From: Ischnura elegans
Taxonomy: Eukaryota; Arthropoda; Insecta; Odonata; Coenagrionidae
Length of the DNA stretch: 64,000 bases
Assembly (NCBI RefSeq): GCF_921293095.1
Contig: NC_060254.1
Coordinates: 5,146,001-5,210,000, forward strand
Direction: 5' to 3'
In this document: piece after piece, positions 36,248 to 48,010 of the stretch
How positions within the stretch are numbered: position 1 is the stretch's first letter
Layout: each line of letters begins with the position of its first letter
Notes under the pieces: model-generated
Told to the model about the DNA's origin: nothing
Database searches by the model: none
The model's input: the letters and a program-made list of their open reading frames with translations, nothing else
Made by a program: the position numbers and the translations under genes

Positions 36248-37726
36248 ATGACTATCGTATTGCACAAAACTTTAATACTACTGGCATTAATCAGTTCATC
36301 AGTTTTTGCCAAATCGCTCCGTCATCATAAACGGGAAAACAGAGCAAAAGAGTAAGTACTTTTCACCGATTGAAACAGTATGGATATTTTTGTTGCCACT
36401 ACGTTTAATATTACTTATTCAGTTAGAAAAGTGATTTAACGCAGTATAAAATCAATTTGAACATTTGTGGATAAGAAGCGTGTTCCTCGGACATGCTTCA
36501 CCATAATTATTTTTACGAAAACATTGATTTTAATCATAAGTTTAGTTTTACACTTTTTAGATTTTATGTCCACCGCTCTCACCATACGCATCAATTATTC
36601 TCATTTATATATTTTCATTCTCGCTTTTAGATTATATGCTCAGTTGAGGTTTATATTACTTAGTGGCATGGGCTGATATTTTTCGAGTTGCATTAGAAAA
36701 GTGCAGTAACATTATTTCTTGCGTCAAAAGTTGATTACTCAGGCAAATTTACACGATTTTTGTAAGTTATCGTTTTCTAAAAGTTTTCATTTCCCTTTCA
36801 GACCAGCTCATTCTTGGGCAGTGAAATATGATATAAAAACCGATGGAAACCGAGACATAGATGAGAGAAATTATGGATCGCAAGCCTCAAACGCTTTGTC
36901 TAGTTCACAAGGACCCCGGAGGTTGTACCGGGACAGCGATCGTTACGACTCAGACAGAAGTGGAAGGTCCTCCAGTAATATTCAACGTGCTTCCCGCGAT
37001 GCTGCCGATGGCAGCGAAGACTCTATTGACGACCGTAATTTCCCAATGAAGACAGGGGGGAGGGACGCCAAAGAAAAAGAGCGAAGTGGGAGCAAAAATC
37101 TGGCGAAACACAAAAGGTCATCCGTGCCGATAGAGAAAGTCGAGGAGGAAGAATATTTGGTAGGGGGCGACGCCAAATACGACCGAATGTCCGATCCAGA
37201 CGAGGCGTACTTGAGGGAAGACGATCAAAGCGGATACGGCAGCAGTCAGGTGGACGCATTGGGCGACCAAGGGCTCACGGGCGGAGAGTCGGACATCGGC
37301 GATGCCATCGAGGAAGGACAGGCGGTGGACGCGGACGCAGGCGTAAGCGCTGCTGCTGACGGCGACGGCGTGAAGAGCGCGGATGACGCCGAGGACGGAG
37401 TGTCCGCCGAAGACGCGAAATCCTTGGAGGGTGCAGAAGAGCGAGGGGCCCAAAGACGCCGCAGGAATTCGAGGGACAGCGGCAAAGCGAGTGGGATGCG
37501 AAGGAGTTCGACTCAAAGGAAGCAAGACGAGGATGAAAGGGAAGAGGAAGAGGAGGACGAGTGGGGCGATGGAAGCGAGTACAACAGCGAGAGCGCGGCC
37601 GTTGACTTCCCCTACGAGAAGGGATATCTGCAAGTGGAAGGACTGGATGACAGCCTCGCGTCAGACGAGGTGGATGTCGAGAGAGCTGCATTCGCTGGTC
37701 CCGGTCGAATTTCGAAATGGGTGTGA
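36248..37726 (+). CDS. Secreted, highly acidic low-complexity protein, two exons
   Basis: Exon 1 is 36248-36351 and exon 2 is 36802-37726. The donor is A|GTAAGT and the acceptor TTCCCTTTCAG|A; the joined frame gives 342 residues. Residues 1-21 form a clear signal peptide (hydrophobic TLILLALISSSVFA, cleavage after Ala). A basic stretch with KR near residue 29 could be a convertase site. The rest is predicted disordered: Arg/Ser/Asp repeats near residues 75-105 (RDSDRYDSDRSGRSSS), then acidic Asp/Glu/Ala-rich sequence (GVSAEDAKSLEGAEE), an RRRRNSRDSG patch, a Glu run, and a hydrophobic-ended C terminus GPGRISKWV. The coding half of exon 2 is much richer in GC than its surroundings. No family was recognised; matrix, cuticle or peptide-precursor roles are only guesses. 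Confidence 0.75.
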
Positions 37727-37861
37727 TCCAAGTGAAAAGAGATTAATCATGTGGTTAAACGTGCGATTGCTATTGATCAACTTGTGCAACCTGAACAATT
37801 GACCAAGTATTCGGAAATATAGTGTTTGCTATGCAGAGGTTTACTGCGCTATGTAATTCGA

Positions 37862-37867
37862 AATAAA
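37862..37867 (+). promoter_or_regulatory. Polyadenylation signal of secreted-protein gene
   Basis: AATAAA 135 nt after the stop codon, with no nearer canonical hexamer, followed by a short GT/T-rich region. Confidence 0.55.
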
Positions 37868-37869
37868 TA

Positions 37870-38740
37870 TTCACTCTGCATGTGATGACAAATGAGTTAT
37901 TTCCAGCAGTAATGTATGCAACATGAGTAATGGGCTATTATTCGATTTCATTCTGCTAATTTAAATCTAAATTCAATTACTACTACTACAAAAGCTGTAT
38001 TTTATGTAAGACATCTCACGAAAATAAACGAATCCAAAAATTTGGGTTTCAAGAAATATTTTTTTCCTCTAATTTCCTTTTCGATGAATTTAATGATAGG
38101 ATCACATTTCAACCATAAGTTTTTCGGTTCTCGACTGAGATATGTATATCACTATAAATCACTGTTTTTCATCATCTACTAATGTAATGGTCTCGTTCAA
38201 ATTAAAGATCAAAGTGCAAATCTCAAAATCCAAATAGTTTTTGTGTGGGGACCTTCCATTTAAAGGGAGTAATGGCCATTTTTGGAACTCGCGGGGTGCG
38301 CGTTATCCTCTGTAACCATACCTGGATGACAAACATCCTCGAGAATAAAAATGTTTCTGATGCATTAATATTAAAATAGGTAGGTCAAACTAAACTTGTT
38401 CAATTTCTACTGTAGTAACTATATTAAGTTAACTTTGAATGCAAGGCTTCCGCTTGAGTGAATAGGAGAACTTGAGTGTCGTACTCTTCCGTTGACGTTC
38501 ATCTGAACCAGAAAATATTTCATTTCATATGTTATCTCATTTTTAATGAATTTTGATCGCATTTTTCAAGAGAATGATCGCAGAATAGCGGACGGAAAAC
38601 GTTAGTAAACGTTTAAAACGGAATAGTAAGTAACATTATTACGACATTGCGAGTAATTGCAGTAAATAAAAAGTACTAGCACTCTCGGGACACTTCTGCA
38701 TGGATAATGAGATACACGGTTTTTGGGCGAAAATCAGAAA
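37870..38740. other. Intergenic, nothing recognised
   Basis: AT-rich sequence without a supported frame, repeat boundary or RNA gene. Confidence 0.5.
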
Positions 38741-38749
38741 CTTGGACCG

Positions 38750-39165
38750 CTGGAAAAGTTAACCAGAAAAGCCTGGGAGCCTTCGAGAGGCGGTTCTGGT
38801 AGTGGGTGGTCAGGATCAAGTGGACGGCTGTTAGGGTGAGGAACGAGGAGGCTTATATAGAGAGAAGACAGTAGGAGAAAGGGAACTGTGGAGCTCCATG
38901 CTGCAGGGACGTTAATATATTGGCCATTGGACATGTAAGACAGAGTGATAATAAAATGGGGAATGTGATCGAGGGAATGGAGGTTTTGGAGGAGAGAGTC
39001 CCCCAAGGATAAGCAAGGCATGGGGCAAAGAAATAAGGACACGAGGAAGGAGAACATCGGAGGAGTGGAGGGACTGGCAAGGAAAGGTATGAATTGAGGG
39101 CTGCATCGCGTATTCCAATCTTAGGGTTACAGTAAGACTATGATAATTTACTGGAGCAGCTGGAA
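38750..39165 (+). pseudogene. LINE 3' coding tail, decayed
   Basis: Read across frames on the plus strand: AFERRFWWWVVRIKWTAVRV, then RNEEAYIERR, EKGTVELHAAGTLIYWPLDM, and GGVEGLARKG. This is the order at the C terminus of RTE-like LINE proteins (compare FEMWVWRRMERVKWTER and NDEVL in the copy at 60254). Many stops interrupt it. The minus-strand frames here are shadows. Confidence 0.6.
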
Positions 39166-39299
39166 GATTTAATAATTTATCAATTCCAAAGATTGTACTT
39201 ATAAATCAGATACATGAATAAAAAATGAGTTAAAAGTAGCACAGGCGATAATAAGAATAAATCATTGACAATTTTTTTATTATTTAGTGTACTTAGAAA

Positions 39300-42200
39300 A
39301 ACGGTGATTTTAACTATAAAGTCATCACAATAAGTCAGCAATCCTAAGATTGGTTTGACGCAGCTCTCCATTCCTCTCTCCTATCCGCTTGCCTTTTCAA
39401 AGCTACGTCTCTCTTCTCTTTTACATCCTTTACAACCTGTCCCATGCAACTCATTTAGTGCTGTCCCTCGCCCTTCCTCTCTTCCACCTGTCCTTCAACG
39501 ATTGTCTTCATCAGGCCAACATGTCTCAAAATTTGACCAACTAAGTTGTCCTGTCTTCTTCTTAAGGTTTTTAGGAGGCTTCACTTTTCTCCCACTCTTA
39601 TTAGCACTTCCTCGTTACTTATTCGGTTTGTCAATTTTATCTTCATCATTTTTCGGTTGCACCACATTTCGAATGCTTCCACTCTTGACTTCTCTGCTGC
39701 TATCAATGTCCAAGCCTCGCTTCGATAGAGAAACATAATCCATACGTCTGATGGAAAAACATTATCCTTCTAATGAATTTTTTTTACTTCTATGCTTGTA
39801 TTCTCGGCTGTAAGAAGATTCTTCTTTTTGTAGAAAGCCCTCTTCGCCTGCGTTCTTCTACTGGCTATTTGTTTCTTTCTTCGTCCATCGTTGGTAATTT
39901 GCCCTCCCGGATAAGAAAACTGTTTCAACTCCTCAAGTTCACGCTTTCCTAGGTTAATGTTTGTCTTAGCCTCCTCTCTTTTGCTGCATAATATCTTAGT
40001 CTTCTTTTTGTTGATTTTCAGCTGATATCTGGCCATTGTCCTTTCTATGTTCGTCAAGGTCTTCTTCAAATCCTTCTCTGCCTCAGCTGTGAGTGCTCCA
40101 TTCCATGAGAACTCCATTCCACGTTAAGTTTCAAATGCCTACTCTAAATCGACAAATGCTATGAAAGTCGGTTTGTCTTTCTCAATTCTCTTCTCTATGA
40201 GCAGGCTAAGAGCCAAAATTGCTCCTTTTGTGCCCTTGCTTTTACTAAATCTTAATTGGTCGTCATCCAGGAAAGCTTCTGCTCTTCGTTCTATTCTCCT
40301 GTAAATGAATCTTGTCAGAATGTTACACGCATGTATCGTCAGGCTTTTGGTCCTAAAGTCTCTTCTTTTTGGGTATGGGAATGATGATGTTCTTCTCTAA
40401 GTCACTAGGTACATCTCCTGTTAAGTACATATGGTAGATAGTTTTATACAGTTGAGTTAAGACCTTCTTCTTCTCTATGTAAACATTAAAAATTAAGGGG
40501 GAAAGCGCACAACCTTGTCTCACCCCTTTTTTTATTCTCGCTTCTGCACCGTTTGGTCCACATTTGATCACAGCTACTTGGTTTTTATACAAACTATGAA
40601 TAATTCTACGATCATTGTAGAGTACGCCGATTTCTTTCAAAATTCTAAGCATTGAATTCCATTCCACGTTATCAAAGGCCTTCTCTAAATCGACAAATGC
40701 TATGAAGGTTGGTTTGTTTTTCTCCATTCTCTTCTCTATGATCATCCTAAGAGCCAAAATTGCTTCCCTTGTGCCCCTGCTTTTCCTAAATCCGAATTGG
40801 TCCTCATCCAGGAATTCTTCTGCTCTTCGTTCAATTCTCCTGTAAATGATTCTTGTCAGAATCTTCGACGCATGTGTCGTCAGGCTTATGGTCCTAAATT
40901 CTTCACACTTCTCAGCTCTCTTCTTTTTGGGTATGGGAATGATGATGTTCTTCTCGAAGTCACTAGGTAAATCTCCTGTTGAGTACGTATCGCAGATAGT
41001 TTTATACAGTTGAGTTAAGACCTTTTCTCCTGCATTTTTTATTAACTCTGCTGGAATGTCATCTATTCCTGGGGCCTTATTCTTTCGCAGGTCTCTTACT
41101 GCAGCGTCGAATTCCGATCTTAAGATGCTTGCTCCAATGTCATCCTTTTCAACTTCACTTTCCTCTTCGAGAACTTTTGAGCTAAGTTTGCTCCCGTTGT
41201 ATAATTTCTCCAGGTATTCCTTCCATCTCTCGGCTTTATCTTCGTTTTCAATTAGAATGTTTCCATTCCTGTCCCTTATGCTATTACATTTTGTGTTTCG
41301 TTCCTTGAAATGGTTCCTCACTATTCTATAGGCTTCCACTTTCCCTTTTACGAGGTTATTTTGTACGTCCTCACATATGTTCCTCATCCACGCTTCTCTG
41401 GCTTTCCTCGCTTGGCGGCAAATCTTGTTCCTTATTCTCTTGTAGCAAGCCTGTCCTTCCTCAGTATTCGTATTCTTATACTTTCTCCTTTCTTCAATGA
41501 GGTCTAGGATTTCATCCGTGATCCATGGCTTTTTCTTAACACATTTTCTTATCCCTAGAACTTCTCTAGCGGCCTCCTGAAGTCCACTTCTTAAGGTAGT
41601 CCAGTTATTCTCAACTGAGTTTTCAGACTGATCTAGTCCTATCTTGCGCTCCACTACTTCTTGAAAGGCCTGTTGATTTTTTGGCTCCTTAAGTTTCTCT
41701 AATTGCCAGGTGTTCTTTGCTGATTTCTTCAATTTCTTGAATTTCAGATGGCATTTCATCATCACTAGATTATGATCACTGTCGATATCTGCCCCCGGGT
41801 AGCTTTTACAGTCCTTTATCTGGTTTCTAAACCTCTGCTTCACAAAATATATTTTTATTGAAATCTTCTTTTGTCTCCTGGCATTTTCCATGTATATCTT
41901 CTTCGCATGAGATTCTTAAATAGAGTGTTGGCAACCACTAATTTGTTTTCTGTGCAGAACTCTAACAGCCTTTCTCCTCTTTCATTTCTATTTCCTAATC
42001 GATATTTTCCGGTTATCCTTCCATCCTGACCTTCGTCGAGGACAGCGTTCAAATCACCTAAAACAATAAGGTTTTCTTCACCCCTTACTAGTTTGATTAC
42101 TTCCCTGATATCATCGTAGACGTCTTCAACTTCTTAATCCTCGTAGTCTGTCGTAGGCATGTAAATCAGTACCACTACGGTATCTACCGGCTTAGTCTCT

Positions 42201-42600
42201 ATCTTCACCATAACTATCCTTTCATTGTACTGTAGGAAGATTTTCACACGCATTCCGGCGCTCTTTCTGAGCATTATCCAACCCCAGCATTACCGTTCAG
42301 GGATCCTGTGTGTATAATCCTATAGCTTCCACTCCAAAAGTCTCCCTCCTCAGGCCATTTCATTTCGCTGATTCCTAGCACGTCAATATTCAATCTTTCC
42401 ATTTCCACTTTAAGGTTTTCTAGCTTACCGCAAGTCCTGAGTGATCTCACGTTCCATGTACCTATCCTCATAACTTTATCACAATTGACCGATGTACCCT
42501 CTCGGGTAGTCCCCGCCCGGAGATCCGAATGGAGGACTAATTTACCTCCGGAGTGTTTTACCTGAGATTATTCCATCATGTCAGATTATTCAAAGTTGGA
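39300..42600 (-). mobile_element. RTE-like LINE family 2, rearranged
   Basis: A minus-strand element: leader to about 42475, endonuclease 42471-41750, RT 41700-39780, C-terminal tail to about 39450, 3' UTR to about 39300. The leader upstream of 42600 may extend to about 43030. A segment encoding KVLTQLYKTI...IPIPKKKR and onward is present twice in the same orientation (41032-40672 and 40482-40137). This is either a partial tandem duplication or a junction of two copies. No target duplication was identified. Confidence 0.75.
39770..42471 (-). pseudogene. Endonuclease-RT of LINE family 2, broken
   Basis: Endonuclease: [20 protein letters not shown] at 42471, LGISEMKW, then a frame change; the GDWNA motif has become GDLNA (42050). 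RRRYTWKMPGDKRRFQ lies at 41910-41860 and DSDHNLV at 41780. The longest open piece, 41891-40353 (512 codons), runs through GIDDIPAELIKNAG, DQFGFRKSRGTREA, FVDLEKAFDNVEW and GVRQGCALSPLIFNVYIEK, and then jumps back into a second copy of the KVLTQLYKTI region. After the duplicated part a deletion removes the FADD catalytic motif; the frame resumes as LKKTLTNIERTMARYQLK at 40060. It is not functional. Confidence 0.8.
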
Positions 42601-43180
42601 GTAGCTGCGACTCCTCTGGATAATAACGTGGTGGTATCCCCTTGCATTCCACATCGCAGTACTATAGCCGTTTAAGTAAATGTTACCACGCCTGAAGTGC
42701 AATGAGTGTAGCTGTACTGACCATCGTGGTCTCCACCTTCACTCACATGAAGAAGAGCTGCTGCCCTCTCCCCCGGGTGATGTGAGGCATAATTGGTAGC
42801 GGCCTCCAATAGCCTAGTGACGGCATCTTCACAGGTTTAATGTATCATATAGATGGCCTATCTTACCCATGGATGGACCCATACCACCTCGGAATGCCGC
42901 CGATTTTTGTCTACGACTGCTTATTCGACAAGTAAACTCGCTTATATCCCTTCTAACCTCTGTCTCCTATGGTTGACCCACCCTCCGCCGGACTTACTCT
43001 TTTGCTTAAAGCTCAGCCGCGAGTCATAATTATTACCTACCCCTAATGTTATCTTTTAATTTTATTAGTGAATAAACTATAAAATGAAAAAGCGTAGTTA
43101 CAGCCTACTTTATTTCAATGTCTTGACTACGTAGACGCAATCTTAAACCAAAATTTAAGAGTACATTCTCATTAATCAAA
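42601..43180. other. LINE leader-like and unassigned sequence
   Basis: No gene. The GCTTAAAGCTCAGCCGCGAG block near 43010 resembles GCTTTAAGCTCAACCGCGAG near 23610. Both may be the 5' end of LINE family 2 or a separate small repeat. Confidence 0.4.
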
Positions 43181-43229
43181 TATACGAGAGTCGTTTAACA
43201 AGTCTTTAGAAAAAGGTTAAAAAAACAAT

Positions 43230-44539
43230 TTATTTTGGGTTATTTTTTTATTTTCCAACTTCGTCTTCTTTAAGCTCTACAAATTTGTATTGGCATTTTC
43301 TAAGAATTTCAAGCGGTCAAAAAAGTAGAATTTCGGAATCTACTCAAAATAGCCTTTTTGGGCTCTGACTTACTCCTTAGACGTAAACCTTTGTCAACCA
43401 AGCCATTTATTGAAGTTGAGAAGAGAGAAAAAGTGACTGGGGGTCAAATGTTGTGCATAGGGAAAGTTTTGTAACAATTGAAACATTAATTCCGTAATTT
43501 TGGCCGATAAAAACTGCATAGGTGTGCAACCGTGCATTGTCTAGTTCAAGAAGGAACTTTTTCTCTTTCAAAGGAGGGCGCTTTTCTTAATTTCTACCAT
43601 CCTTCCTCTTTCCTAAGTTATCGATCTAGATTTTTCCGCATGCATCCCAAAATGTCGTAGACGTGACCTGACCGCCCTATTTCATCATCTTCGCCTGCTT
43701 TGGAGCCTGTTCACCTTCAGAACTCCATTGTTTCGGCTGTTTTCGTCTCTGCAGTGTGGAGATGAATCCACATTTCATAAAAAGTTACGTAGAGACGTGG
43801 AAAATCCTCAGAATTGCGGCGGAAAAGCGCCAAAACAGCCTTGGACTTGACCACACGATTTCGTTTATTCTCCACGGCGAGAAAACGCGGCAGCCATATT
43901 GCAGAGATTTTTTTCACGCCCAATTTTTCGTGCAAGCTTAGAGCGATTGTGCGTTGCGATATGCCTGTGGCCCCAACGACTTAAAACCATATTGTGGATT
44001 TTGTCGATCATTTCGGGGGTACACACTTCCACAGGGTGCCCGAAACGATATTCATTTTTTTGGGTGTACGGCCACGTTTAAATACATTTACCCAATTGTA
44101 AACTGTTGCAAACACAAGAGCAGATGTGACATGAACTTCATACAGCTTTGATAAAGTTTAGCTCATCTTTGATTTCTTTCGGCGCTAACCCTTTAATTAG
44201 GGCTGTAGTTGGGGAAAAAATAAGGCGGTCCTCAACAAAAATTGCCAACAGCTGAACATGTATTATGCATCCGGCTGCGATTGAAATGTCAAATTCAAAC
44301 TCATATATTAGTTCCAAGTTGTGCCACGAGATAACTCTGAACAAGTAAATAATCATTTCCGATTTTTCTTTCTGAAATCAATTGGACAATTTATAGTATG
44401 GCTATTTTCTACAGATTTCAAAAGGTATTTTAACCGGTACGCTTATAACGAGTTTGGATTTTGGGAGTACCGGAACAACTACAGCACTGCCTTTTTTGAA
44501 CAACTGTTTTATAACCGCACGAAACTCACTTTTATCCAT
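43230..44539 (-). pseudogene. Mariner transposase, degenerate
   Basis: Minus-strand pieces in family order: MDKSEFRAVIKQLFKKG (from 44539), an interruption of about 250 nt, GLAPKEIKDEL (about 44190), TVYNWVNVFKRGRT (about 44090), a VEVCTPEMIDKIHNMVLS trace, LHEKLGVKKISAIWLPRFL (43930) with NKRNRVV, VTFYEMWIH (43780) in place of the usual VTVDETWIH, and FPYAQHLTPSHFF then NKWLG (43460-43390) in place of PPYSPDLAPSDFF. The first catalytic Asp and the third are altered, and frames change several times, so it is dead. Confidence 0.8.
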
Positions 44540-45489
44540 TTTTCTAAACAAATGAAATTTGTTCACTACCAAGGAGGTTAAAAAAAAAGTGGAGGCGCCA
44601 CATGCCGTTATTTTCGAAGCAAAATCCACCATGTTGGCCGGCACGTTGTTTTGGTTATTATGTTATTATGTTCTGGCTTACGCTGCGCTGGTGACTGCAC
44701 AATAATTACTTGCCCTCTTTTTGTGATTTGTCTCGAAACTCACGATCCGGTTGTGCCTTTTGAATGATATTGCTAACTAAGAATTATATTTCCTAATATT
44801 CTGAGGTTGCAACTGAGTATGATTTGGAAAGACGCGGGATTGTGAATTCATTGTAATTTTTTTAAATAATAAGACCGAGAGCATTGTAAATAAAATCTGT
44901 TTCAATATTTTCCATCGCGAGACGAAATCACCCCGTTATTTTTCACAATGTCGAAGGAAATCTGATTTAAAAACTCATTGTTTAGTCAATAGATTTGTCA
45001 GCAACGTCAGTGCCCAAGGCTACTAAATGATGAGGAAAACAAAAAAATAATATAGCCCTCATCGACAATTTAATATTTTCTCCTCCGAAAGACGCCATAG
45101 TTTCCGAGTTGGATATTACTGCTTATTTATCGTCATCTTCTGGGCAAGTTAAGCGTCGAAGTCGACTTTTTAAAGCTGAGATTAATTCACAAGACACTCA
45201 TTAAAACTACAAAAAAGTTATTCTCAGAGTTTCTGCGATGGCTTTTCATCAACAATACCGGTCAATATATGCTATACTTTAAACGAAATCTATGCCTATG
45301 CTTACGGGCACAGCCAATGTTTTGTGCCGAGTGGGCGTGGCCTAATCCTTCCCATGCACCCCCATTCCAGCTTCACCTTTTCCCCTGAGACCTTACGGGT
45401 GTGCCCCCTCCACCTCCTTCTCACCTCCTTGTTCACTACAATTGGCAACAACAATCAAACCTTGGCATGGATACAGATGAAACTCTATA

Positions 45490-45719
45490 GGCCGTTTTAC
45501 ACGGTACACGGAATTGCGCAATCTGACGCACGTGCGAAGGCGCAGTCAAAATTGCGTCGAGTAAAGCGATGAATTGCTGGAACACATGCGAGAATGCGTG
45601 GATGCGAGACGGCAAAATAGCCCGTTCTAATTTCGTTCATGCATTCGCGCAATTCCACGCCATTTTAGAACTTAATGCAGCTCTAACCTGCGCAATTCCG
45701 TGCCACGTGTAAAACGGCC
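45490..45719. mobile_element. MITE with GGCCGTTTTACACG ends
   Basis: A 230-bp unit with inverted ends GGCCGTTTTACACGG...GGAATTGCGCA and TGCGCAATTCCGTG...GTAAAACGGCC. It has no coding capacity. The flanks are TATA on the left and TTAA on the right, so the target duplication is unclear (a TWA-like triplet is possible). Confidence 0.65.
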
Positions 45720-45825
45720 TTAACAACCGACTAGTGAAGAGTGATGCTTTCTGGGAAAAATTATTTTTTTGTATTAAGAGTACAATCTCTCGGAAATTCT
45801 AAGGACTTATTGAACGACCCTCGTA

Positions 45826-47065
45826 TCTTCTTCGCCACCGTCCATTCTATTGTTTTTCAACCTCTGACATCACGACGCGCATCATCGTCACTCAACGGGG
45901 TATTTCTGTGTCGACATTAGATAGATCGGTTTGAATCCAGTATCATAGCAGTTCACTTTGACAAGTGAACCCAGATTAAAATATCACCCTGTAACACCAC
46001 TAAGCCGCAACAATGGAACTAAGAACACTTTTTCTTCAGCTAATTGAGCTGCATTAATTCTTCAGACACCCACTTAATTTCAGTTTTCAAAGTGCTGCTC
46101 AACCTTATATAACAGACCATAGAACTTGAAAAGTGTACTGTAAAATGCGAGCTAGAGTCTTCAGCAAATATCTACATAATCAGAGGCGCGATAATCAAAC
46201 ACAATGAGCATTGCTGGTGACTTAAAAATTTAAATCCGTCTGTGCTTAGGTGACTGCACTTCCGGTTTGACATGATGCTTCTAGAGGTCTCCCAATGCTT
46301 CGGAATTTTCGGAATGATTTTCGAAGTTGCGAAGCCAATAAATTAGTAAATCAGGGACTATTGTATATTGCATCGAGGAGCCACCACTGAAATTTTCATT
46401 GAATAGCATTTGAAATGATGTAGACTCGGAGCATCAAGAAATAAAATCTTCGCGACAGGAAAAATAAGTTTTGAAATCTTCCTTTGCATTTCTGTATTAC
46501 GATTAAACATTCTGATATACGAGGCGAGTAAGACTTATATCGTTAAAATGTGCAGCAGCTGCCTATGAAAGTTTTACGCTACTTAATCAAAATTATTTGG
46601 GGGAGAGGTTGACGTGGCGGAGGATAGAGTTTGGAGACAAAAATCATCTTAGATTTGATCTGCCACATATGTTAGTAAGAGTAAGTAGTGTAAAAATGTA
46701 TAGTTTTTGTTGATGAAAAATCATCTGCTGTTAGTAAAATTACTTCTTATGTGGGATTACTTAATCTTATTTCGTAGAAGGTCTACACGTAAATAATTGA
46801 TCGTCGCCTAGATGAAATAGCATGCTTCTGCACGTGCATTTCCACGGCCTGAGGTTCACTTCTGAACTTAATTTCCACATTTCTGCCTGTCGGATGCCTC
46901 AGACCGAAGAAACAAGACAGTCAAGCTGAGCTGAGGAATCAAAGTTATGTATAAACGAACGAAGGGGCAATTGTGGTTGTAAAGAAGGCTTCGAGAAGAC
47001 CTAAGAATTCTTTCGTATGTAAGGAGGGGGAGCAGGGGACTAACTGCAGAAAAAAATAAATATTT
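45826..47065. other. Intergenic, nothing recognised
   Basis: AT-rich sequence with short frames only. Confidence 0.5.
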
Positions 47066-47069
47066 GGCA

Positions 47070-47244
47070 TAGAATAAAATAAAATAACTTTGTTTTATTC
47101 CACACTTTATTTTAAATAGCACGACCCGGGTTTCAGCATCTAGTGGTATCATCAGGACCTGATGATAGCACTAGATGCTGAAACCCGGGTTGTGCTTTTT
47201 AAAATAAAGTGTGGAATAAAACAAAGTTATTTTATTTTATTCTA
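47070..47244. repeat. Foldback repeat with ribozyme-like motif
   Basis: A 175-nt palindrome: arms 47070-47156 and 47158-47244 differ at only three of 87 positions, with one central base. Each strand carries CTGATGA, one base, a short stem around CTAGA, then GAAAC and the self-complementary ACCCGGGT. On the plus strand the motif is 47159-47184. The minus strand ends GGGTC|GTGC, like the cleavage-side sequence of a hammerhead. The outer parts are AT-rich (AATAAAATAAAATAAC). Confidence 0.7.
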
Positions 47245-47247
47245 TAA

Positions 47248-47885
47248 TGAATCATTTCCACAAAATAACGCCTGATACCGTATATTATATTGAAATATTT
47301 GGTACCTACCATTCGGATCAGTCTGAATTAGTGTTATGGAGTATGCTCGAGGGAATGGCCGCGTCAAGCAGTCATTTACTTTTCTATTTGTGCGAATTAA
47401 AATATGAATAATCATGTGGTGTCCTTTTTTGGAACGAATTGACCTAACTCTGATCTGGGCCCCCTTCTCGCTATCGATCCGTCACCTTAAGTTATTCATT
47501 CATATTCTTATATCGATATAGAGGCAAATACGAAGCGGTTGCTGATGCAAGTCCCCGCATTCATCCCCCCCAGTGCCTTGTCTACACCAGCCCCATGACA
47601 CTTCCTATCCCACTCCATTGGGAACCCATGGTCTTTTATTGAAGTCGTTTCCTCAACCTGCCGCACGTTTGCCGGGGCGGCGCCACGTATTCTAGAGGGC
47701 AAGAATTAGCGGGTAAGTTAATTTCCGTATTGTTGAGCGCATACTACAGGTGAGTGGAAAAAGTCATTTTTGTAATTAATTAAGATTTAGTTTTCATTTA
47801 TTTTCGAATGTTAGTCTTCTGCATTATTTCCTTATTGTTCTACATTAATATTTCGTGGATATATATCGCGGATTTACTGAAAAAA
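47248..47885. other. Intergenic, nothing recognised
   Basis: No supported gene. A GTAAGT donor-like site at 47712 follows a GC-rich patch and could belong to a lost 5' exon of the THAP remnant, but this is speculative. Confidence 0.4.
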
Positions 47886-47890
47886 GGAAA

Positions 47891-48010
47891 ATGCCGTGGA
47901 CGTGTGTGGTACCGCGTTGCACCACTGGTTATGGCCACAAGACTTCGGGGATTTCGCTTTTTAGAGTCCCCACGGACCCTGAGAAGCGATGAAATAGCTG
48001 TACGATTCCT
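47891..48010 (+). pseudogene. THAP-domain N-terminal remnant
   Basis: From an ATG the frame reads MPWTCVVPRCTTGY, then a GISLFRVPTDPEKR stretch, and stops. This is the start of a C2CH THAP zinc finger: Cys-x4-Cys, then the F-x-x-P segment. THAP domains occur in P-element-type transposases and in host proteins. The second half (Trp, Cys-x2-His, AVPTIF box) is absent. It may be a first exon cut short, or a transposase remnant. Confidence 0.55.

Larger units (their letters stand above)
43183..45825 (-). mobile_element. Mariner-type transposon fossil with nested insertions
   Basis: Ends are inverted: TACGAGAGTCGTTTAACAAG at 43183 and CTTATTGAACGACCCTCGTA ending at 45825. These TA-starting termini are typical of mariner. 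The transposase runs on the minus strand from 44539 to about 43230. The 2.6 kb length is twice the usual 1.3 kb because other sequence, including the MITE at 45490-45719, lies in the 5' part. Confidence 0.75.

Noticed and set aside
37118-37691. Long minus-strand ORFs opposite the secreted-protein gene
   Set aside because: They are antisense shadows of the GC-rich exon, Arg/Pro/Ser-rich as expected from complementing Asp/Glu/Ala codons.
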